DNA from: Hahella sp. CCB-MM4
Lineage (GTDB): Bacteria; Pseudomonadota; Gammaproteobacteria; Pseudomonadales; Oleiphilaceae
Direction of reading: 5' to 3'
Length of the DNA: 64,000 bases
NCBI RefSeq assembly: GCF_002260525.1
Contig: NZ_MRYI01000007.1
Span: 62,001-126,000, forward strand
Made by a program: the position numbers and the translations under genes. This document shows, in pieces, positions 40,786 to 49,000 of the stretch. Each line of letters starts with the position of its first letter. The stretch's first letter is position 1. The notes under the pieces were generated by a model that made no database searches, was not told where the DNA came from, and saw only the letters and a list, made by a program, of their open reading frames with translations.

Positions 40786-42475
40786 TAAGCAGAGAAAACA
40801 ACTTCTGTTAAACCCCTATCTGGGTGCTGGCAATTTTCTTCAGTTTGCCGCCCCGATTTACCCGGTGGACTGTCAGGACAGCATTCTGACAGATATGCAA
40901 ACCACGATATGTGAGGGGGAATCCATACAAAGCCTGTCGGTGCACAGTCTGGCTACGCTGGCCGGCCGTTGGGCTCTATGGTATCGGCAACAAGGTGTCG
41001 AAAGTGCAGAACCGGTTGCCGTCTATTGCGATGACGGGTTGAACTATATCATTCATTTTGTCGCGTTAACGGCGATTGGAGCCGTACCTGCGCTGACCAA
41101 CGGCAAAATGCCGGTGCCGATTGCCGCGGCACATTTTAACAACATCTCGGTAAAGTATGTGATCTGCGATACAGATCGTTGTACAGAAATCCGGGAGCGT
41201 CTGAATCCAGGGATCGAAGCGGTCGACCTTGCCACGGTTTCTCTGGGAAAAGAGGAACTGGAGAAAGAGCATTATTTTGTTCATAGTGCCCGATCACCCG
41301 TCATGATTACCCATAGCTCGGGAACCACGGGAATTCCAAAGGCCGTCATTCTGCATCATGAACAGTGGTTTCATGGTATACGGGACCTGCTGAAGAAGCC
41401 CCACGCCCAGGGGCTGGATAAGTACCTGAATGCACTTCCGACGTCCCATAATTCCTCAATTGCTTTCCTGATCCACTGTATGTTGTCCGGCAGCCAGATC
41501 ATGCTGGCTTCCCAGAGGGACGGAAAATCGGTTGCAAACCTGATTGAGGAGTACTCTCCCTCTACGGTTGTCGCCTTTCCTCAAACCTACGTTGAACTGG
41601 CTATCAAGCATGCGGATGAGCGAACGTTTTCCAGCGTCAATACCTGGGTAAACAGCGGAGATGCCGCCCACGAAGTGCATATCCGAAAACTCGTGAAACA
41701 TGGCTATCACTTCCGCGGCAGTAAGAAAATCGAAGGCTCTCAATTTGTGGACGGATTGGGATCCTCTGAGATGGGGCATATCAGCTTCCATGTCATCCAT
41801 ACCCCCTACACCGCCAATTATGGCCGTTGTGTCGGCTTCCCCCAACCCTGGGTACATGCCAAGGCCTTTCAGAAGGACGGCAAGGAAGTGCCTACAGGAG
41901 ACGTGGGCATGTTGGGAGTGAAATCTCCCAGCATTACACCCGGATACTGGAATAACTCAAACCTGACCTACAAGAGCCGCATTGGCGACTATTGGTTGAC
42001 CGGCGATATGGTCTCCATCGATAAGGACGGGCGTGTATTCCACGTGGACAGAATTTCCGATGTTATATCCACCGAAGCCGGTCCCTGCTACAGCCTGCTC
42101 ACGGAAGAATACATACTCGCCGGAATCCCGGAACTGGAAGAGTGTACCGTCGTAGGAATTCCCGCTGGAGCGGACAGCCCTTTTTCTGTTCCCGTGGCGT
42201 TGGTGGTTTGTTCCGACAGCCGTGCCACCGAAAAAGATCTCTTGTCTGCCATCAATCAGCATCTTACTGATCAGGGTTTGCCTGCTGTGACAGAGGTTCG
42301 AATTGTCGATCACCAGGATATTCCTAAAGGTATTACTGGAAAGGTGCTTAAGCGCACGTTACGTGAGCAGTTGCTAAATCCAGCCAAGTCGAGCAGACCG
42401 GCCGCCAAGCCGGCTTCCAGATCAAAGTCCCGGCGGGCATCTTCAAGATCCGCCAAAAGCAAATCGACGGCATAA
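40757..42475 (+). CDS. Free-standing adenylating enzyme (acyl/aryl-CoA ligase family)
   Basis: A 572-residue ANL-family enzyme. THSSGTTGIPKAVI is the A3/P-loop; LGSSEMGHIS replaces the usual YGxTE; LTGDMVSIDKDGRVFHVDR and the C-terminal Lys in KGITGKVLKRTL are present. In the substrate-pocket helix, SHNSS (His231-Asn232) sits where DhbE/EntE-type aryl-acid enzymes have HN, suggesting an aromatic acid substrate. No carrier domain is attached. The last about 35 residues are a basic Ser/Lys/Arg tail (KSRRASSRSAKSKS), perhaps for docking. RBS AGAGGGAG precedes the ATG. Confidence 0.85.
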   Translation: MNSQDNLFSDKQRKQLLLNPYLGAGNFLQFAAPIYPVDCQDSILTDMQTTICEGESIQSLSVHSLATLAGRWALWYRQQGVESAEPVAVYCDDGLNYIIHFVALTAIGAVPALTNGKMPVPIAAAHFNNISVKYVICDTDRCTEIRERLNPGIEAVDLATVSLGKEELEKEHYFVHSARSPVMITHSSGTTGIPKAVILHHEQWFHGIRDLLKKPHAQGLDKYLNALPTSHNSSIAFLIHCMLSGSQIMLASQRDGKSVANLIEEYSPSTVVAFPQTYVELAIKHADERTFSSVNTWVNSGDAAHEVHIRKLVKHGYHFRGSKKIEGSQFVDGLGSSEMGHISFHVIHTPYTANYGRCVGFPQPWVHAKAFQKDGKEVPTGDVGMLGVKSPSITPGYWNNSNLTYKSRIGDYWLTGDMVSIDKDGRVFHVDRISDVISTEAGPCYSLLTEEYILAGIPELEECTVVGIPAGADSPFSVPVALVVCSDSRATEKDLLSAINQHLTDQGLPAVTEVRIVDHQDIPKGITGKVLKRTLREQLLNPAKSSRPAAKPASRSKSRRASSRSAKSKSTA

Positions 42476-42484
42476 CCGTCAATT

Positions 42485-42528
42485 GGATAGTAAATGGTTA
42501 GTAAATGGATAGTAAACGGAGAGTACAA
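42485..42528. repeat. 11-bp tandem repeat before the OsmC gene, four copies
   Basis: ggatagtaaat, ggttagtaaat, ggatagtaaac and ggagagtacaa follow directly; the last copy supplies the GGAGAG RBS of the next gene, so the repeat may tune its translation. Confidence 0.85.
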
Positions 42529-42530
42529 AT

Positions 42531-42971
42531 ATGAATATCACTACCTATAAATCCAGCGGAACCTGGCAGGGAACTCTGAGCGACGGCCAGGGAAATCTGG
42601 CATTTGGACCTATCGAGACCCAGCACTCTGTCCCTCAGGATCTGGGTGGAAAGGGAATCGGTACCAATCCTGAAGAGCTGATTGTCAGCGCCGCCTCTTC
42701 CTGTTTCCTGATCACCCTGGGAGCCATCTTCCAGTTCAAAAATGTCAGTTACAAGAGCCTTCAGGTGAATAGCGAAGCTGACTTTGAGGTGACTCAAATG
42801 GGGCCTCAAATGCGAGCTATCCGTCACCACGTCAAAGTCTTTGTGGATGCCAATGGTGAAGCGGCTGACGTTGAAAGCTACATCAAGGATGCGGAGAAAG
42901 GCTGCATGATCAGTGCCGCATTATCCGGAAATGTGTCGGTCAGCGCTTCCGGCACCATCATCCAGGAATAA
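42531..42971 (+). CDS. OsmC/Ohr-family peroxiredoxin-like protein
   Basis: A 146-residue OsmC-family protein. GTNPEELIVSAASSCFLITL holds the first redox Cys and ISYKDAEKGCMISAAL-type sequence (IKDAEKGCMISAALSG) the second. Family members reduce organic hydroperoxides with thiols. Placed between the adenylating enzyme and the first megasynthase, it might protect the producer or act on a reactive intermediate; the latter would be a new role. The fold assignment is firm, the cluster role is inference. Confidence 0.88.
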   Translation: MNITTYKSSGTWQGTLSDGQGNLAFGPIETQHSVPQDLGGKGIGTNPEELIVSAASSCFLITLGAIFQFKNVSYKSLQVNSEADFEVTQMGPQMRAIRHHVKVFVDANGEAADVESYIKDAEKGCMISAALSGNVSVSASGTIIQE

Positions 42972-43053
42972 GACCACAGGTCGCCGGTATACCAGGACTT
43001 TACTGGCCTTTACTCAAGCCAGAAACTCTCTTTCAGGACGAGACTAGCGAGAT

Positions 43054-46000
43054 ATGGAAAAAGTACGCATTGGGCTGGAATCCAAGAACTACTATTTGAC
43101 ATCCGTTCCCAGGCTGTTTGACAAGGCATGTCGTCAACATGCCGAAAATCCGGCCGTTATCTGGGGTGAAGACGGTGAGCAATCCATGACTTTTGGGCAA
43201 TTGCACTCACTTGTCGGAAAAATCGTCGCAGCACTTGACGAACTCCACCTCCAGAAGGGAGATCATATTGGAGTTCACTGCAGCAAAGGGCCGCTCCTGG
43301 TGGCGTCTATTATCGCGTTGTGGCATATCGAGCTGGTATACGTTCCCATTGAGAAGAGTTTGCCTGCGGAATACCGGCGCTCGCTGGCAGAATCCGCTGA
43401 TGTAAGCGCCATCCTGCATGATGGAGACGCTTCTGCTGTATTTTCAGGGGAGAGACTTATCTCCTATGACCGGATTACCTCATACGATGAGAAAAGAGAT
43501 CTGGTCCTGGACGGTAGTTCCCTGAATCGCCCGGCGATTCTGATGTATACGTCAGGGTCCACCAATAAACCCAAAGGGGTCGTTCACAGCCAGAGACAGG
43601 TGCTCAATCGACTGGTGTGGATGTGGAATGAATATTCGTCCTATCGGGATGACGTCGCCTCCTCCCGTTCATTGATGAGTGTGATGCCGTCAATGTGGGA
43701 GCTGTTGGGAGGGCTGCTGCTCGGTCTGCCAACGGTGATGATTCCCCCGGCATTACTACAGTCTCCCGCTGCATTGCTGGAGTATCTGGCTAAACATGGA
43801 ATCTCCTGGATCACCATTACTCCTTCAATCCTGCGTCTTCTTTTGAAACATCAAACGACTCAGGAACCCGTGAGGGGTATATGCCTCAGAAGAGTGACCA
43901 TCGGCGGCGAGATCCTCCGCGATTCAGACGTCACTGGATTCCATTCGGTTTTTCCTGAAGCACTGTTGCTTGAAGACTACGGTGCCACCGAAGTTAACAC
44001 GATAGGATTTGGTGAGAGAGCGCCCGGCCAGCTCCATTGGTTTAAGTCAATTGGCAATGTACAGGTTGAAGTTCGTGACGACGAACTGGGGTTAGTGAAG
44101 GACGGCGAAGAAGGGGAAATCTGTGTCTGCGGTCATTCGCTGGCTCTTTATTATCATCAGTTGCCGGATATTACCGCCCAACAATTTGTCGAGTTGGATA
44201 ACGACACGGTAAACGGGCACCGGTTCTATCGTACAGGTGACTATGGCTATCGGGATCAGCAAGGCCGATTCATCCTGAAGGGAAGGCGGGATAACAAGGT
44301 AAAGATCAACGGACAGACCGTTGAACTCAGTGCAGTTGAAGCACTTCTTTCTGAAAATTCCGCGGTTCGCGAAGTCATTGTGACACACAGGGTAACCAGT
44401 GAAGGTCGTGGACAACTGATTGCCTGGTATACCGAAAACAGTGGTTCGGAAGTGTCTCCGCGTGAGTTGAAGTCGGATCTCAGGGCAAAGGCTCCGGCCA
44501 GTATGGTACCGCATCAAATTATCCGCCTGGATCAACTACCCAAGCTGGCAAATGGCAAGATCGACCGTCGAGCACTTGCCGAACGCCCGCTCGATCAGAT
44601 ATCTGTCGAACCAGAAACGCCCGCAGCATCGCGACTTTATGCAGAGCAAGTGCAATCGGTGATCGTCAGCACAGCCCAGAGCATCCTGGAGCGGGAGTTG
44701 GGCCGTGACGAATTCAATGATGACTGGAATGACCTGGGGTTTGATTCAGTTACTCTCGTGGAGTTAAAAGAGACACTGGCTGCGCAGCAGGGATGGCCAT
44801 TGGATATTGCGGATTTCTTTAATCATCCGAGTATTCATGAATTATGTGCGCAGCTGACCAGCAGAGGCCTGAGTGAATCCACGGCAGTACGCAATGACAG
44901 GTCCAGCAACGCGAGTGATTCTTTGGTAGCAGTTGACCGCGGGGTAACCGTTGACAGCGCGGTAACAGATGGCGGCTCGGTAACAGGCAATCGTCGTGCG
45001 GAAACTGATGACATCGCTGTAATAGGCATGGCCGGTGAATTTCCCGGTGCCGAATCCATCCAGGCACTATGGAAACTGGTCGTCAACAGTGAAGGCAGCA
45101 TTGGGGAAATTCCGTCCGACCGGTGGTCGCTGGACCAGTTCTATGACGCGGATGGTTCCCGGGCCGACCGCTCCTCAAGCAAATGGGGAGGTTTTCTCTC
45201 CGATCCCTTCAGCTTTGATGAATCCCGCTACGGGGTAACCCCGAACGACGCATTTTACCTGGATCCCCAGCACCGACTCTGTCTGCGTACTGTAAGACAG
45301 GTCATGCAGGATGCAGGCTATTGTCGCAAGGATCTGGCCGGTCAGTCGGTGGGTGTGTTTATCGGTGCCCGCCAGCCGGAATATCCTGAAATGCTGAAAC
45401 AAGCTGGAAAATACAGCGGTGCAGCGGCATTTCTTGGCAGTGATAATGCTTTGATGGCAGGAAGGATTTCTCACTTACTGGGAATTCATGGGCCATCGCT
45501 TGTATTGGATACGGCGTGTTCTTCGTCCATGGTTGCTTTGCACATGGCCTGCTCAAGCATCCGCCAGGGTGAATCAACCATGGCCTTTGCCGGTGGCATA
45601 TCGCTGACTTTCGATTCCGGGTTCTACGTCAATACTTCCGGGTTGGGAGTATTTTCTCCCACCGGAAAATGTACGCCATTTGATGATGAAGCCAACGGCT
45701 TCGTGCATGGGGAAGGGGTTGCCTTTGTCCTGCTGAAACGTTTGTCGGATGCTGTCGCGGACGGGGACCAGATATACGGCGTTATTAAGGGAAGTGCTGT
45801 AAATCACGACGGCCGTTCGAATTCTGTAACTGCGCCCAATGGTGACTCTCAGGCTGCGTTGTTACGGGATATGTTGAAAAAATCAGGCGTTAACCCCGAA
45901 ACCATTGGCTATGTGGAAACCCACGGCACAGGGACCAAACTGGGTGATCCCATTGAGGCTGGTGCGTTGCTGCAGGTTTTTGACAGTCCTCAAAGGGATC

Positions 46001-49000
46001 GAAAATGTGCCATTGGTTCCATTAAGGCCAACATCGGTCACCTGACAGCGGCGGCTGGTGTAACCTCACTGATTAAAACATTGTATGCCCTGAAACAAGG
46101 GGTGCTTCCGCCGCAAAAAAACTATTCATCCCTGAACAGGCATATAAATCCGGTATTTTCCGATACCTTCCAGGTACCAACGCATGCACAACCCTGGACA
46201 CAGTCCCTGCGCAGAGCCTGTGTCAGCTCGTTCGGTTTGAGTGGAACCAACGGGGCATGTGTCGTTGAGTCCTGGCATCAAGGTCAGAATAAGCAGAAGG
46301 TACTGACAGGAAGACGAGTCAATGAAAGTGCATGGATCGTCTGTATTACAGCAGGTAACCCTGAATCACTGACACACTACCTGACATCGCTGCTGAACCA
46401 TCTGGAGCATTCGGAGGACTCTTTTGATTCCGTTGTATTTACCCTGGCGCACCGGGAAATCGAACCTTATGGCTGGATTTTCGCTGTCTCTTCTATTGGA
46501 ACACTTAAAGCTGCCATCAGATCTGCCAGGGAAAGGTCAGGTAACCTGGATAAGGGGATACATCTGCTGGGGGAACATTCTGCAGCATTGGAATCCGCAG
46601 TAAGACAACTCCCTATCCATGGCAACAGTGGAATTCAGGACCAGTTTCGCGGCAAGGCGCTTCGTAAAGTAACCCTGCCGGTAAGCCGGGATTTTGGTCA
46701 ACGATACCGGCCGGAGATACCTGCAGGCAGTCAGGGAGTGAACCTGGATGAGACGCGTCCCTTGCAGAGCAGCCATTCCCGCCCGGATGCCGTGACGCTC
46801 GAAGCTTGCGATCAGGGGAATGTTATTGACGTAGACATCGAGGTAGCGCTGTCGAAAATTTTCCGGCAGATGATTGGTATTGAATACGACTCTTCCTTAA
46901 GCCATGAATCGATCGCTGACCATGGTCTCGACTCACTCAAGGCTCTGTCACTAAAGAAAGCCGTTCAGGACCAATTTGACCTGGATATTGAGCTTTCAGA
47001 TTTGATGGGAGGTATGAGCTTTGGAGAATTGGCTGACCTGGTCAAATCAGCCGATCGCACATCACCGCAGGCTTCCTCTGATAGTCACGCCGATCAGCAA
47101 CTCCAGGTTTCAGATATCACGCCAGGCATGGAGTGGCCATTAACCGATCTGCAGACCAGCAATCTGGTCAGTAAGCTGTCGGGCAAAGGCATGGAGGCAA
47201 TAGGAAGTTGCGTCTACATGGAGTTTGCATTTCCCAGCCTCTCAGTTGAACGGTTAGAAAAAGCCTGGAACAGGCTCGTTGCCCTTCACCCCATGCTGAG
47301 AGTCAGGATCAAGCGCAATGGAAAGCAGGTTCTGGCCGAAGAGGGGACCGGGTACAAGATTAAGTTTAAACCGCTTCACCTGACGGGTGAGGATGTCGAG
47401 TCTCATCTTGATCAAGTGTACGACTCCATGACCCGTCGTGTGTACGCGGTCGACAGTTATCCCCTGTACGAGATTTATGTATCACTCATTAATGCTGACT
47501 CGGGCATCGTGCATATGCACATGGATGCCTCCATTATCGATGCTCACAGTGCCCAGCTGTTGCTCAGGCAATGGTACGCTCTGTATCAGGACGAGCACCA
47601 TGTGCCGGATCTTCCTCAGATCAGCTTCTTTGATTTTCTCAATTATCAGGTGAAGGACAAAGCGACTGAGGGGTACCAGAAGGCACTGTCGTACTGGACT
47701 GACAAACTAAACGGAGACTGGCTGCCCGCCGTTTTACCTGAAGAACCAGCGATAAAAAGCTCGCCTGATGAAGGATCGGCAAAAGCGCGATCTGCGCACA
47801 ATTCGGCGGAAGATCAAAGAAGAGTATCCAGTTTTCTGCGGCTGCATAAACCTTTGTCGTCAGAGACGGTTCGTCGAATCAGGGGCTTATTGAAAGCCTC
47901 CGGTGTGGCTATTTCCAGTGGATTATTTGCGGTATTCCTTGACTGGCTTTCCCGATACCAGCGGGAGAAACCGTTTGCCGTATCAATGACTCTGAAAAAC
48001 CGACCTCCGATTCATCCGGATATCGATAAGGTGGTCGGCCCGTTCACGTCCAGTAGTGTGTATATCGCAGAGGCTCGAAAGGGCGGCACTTTCCCGGACT
48101 TTGCCAAAGCCGTTCAAAGTAACCTTTATCGTGATCTTGAACATAGTCAGGTAAGCAATGTTGCGGCGATGCGCAACAGCCACCGAAGCAATCCTGTGTC
48201 CATTGTTTATTCAGGATTACAGCGAAACCCTGCCGAACCGAGCCTGATCAATGACGTCAATGAAGAGCTTGGAATGACCAGCGGGGTCAAGCTTCATTGC
48301 CATATCATCGAGAACGGGGAAGAGGTTTCTCTGGACTGGGATATCGACCAGCGATACCTCTCGGCCGAATTGGCGAAACAGTTGATGACAGAGCTGGCCG
48401 AGTATTTCGAGTGGCTGTGTGCAAGTGAAGATTTTACAAACAAAGATAGGGCTCCTGAGGTCAGTGGGCCAGTAATTTCTGCACCTCTAACATCTACACC
48501 TCTAACCGCACTCATGCAAAGCTATGTGACGCAGGGGCTGATGAAACCTGAGTCTTTGCCTTCCTATGTCATCCGTACATACGAAGTTTCGAGTCTGAAT
48601 ATTCATCGACTCAGTGCGGTCTTGAAGGAATTGGGAGACCGTCATGCCATCTTCACGACGTTGATCAATCCCAAAGGCCAGTCCTGCTTTCAGGGATCCT
48701 CAGCATCTTATCCCTTATTTCGTATTAACTGGGCCGGGCGCCGTCCTGAAAATCTCGAATCCGCCTGCCGGGAAGTAGAGCAGCGATTGGTATCGGAGAT
48801 GTCCAAGTCCCGGAATCAATGGCCTGGTTACTTCATTGGGCTGATGGAATACGGCGGTCGTTACTTCCTGCAGTTTCTTTTCAAATGTCTGTATTTCGAC
48901 GGTCTATCAACATTGAAGTTCCCTGACGAGCTGATTTCTGCCTATGAATCGGAATCAATGGGAATAACTGACATAGACACCACACAGACCGACGTGTCAC

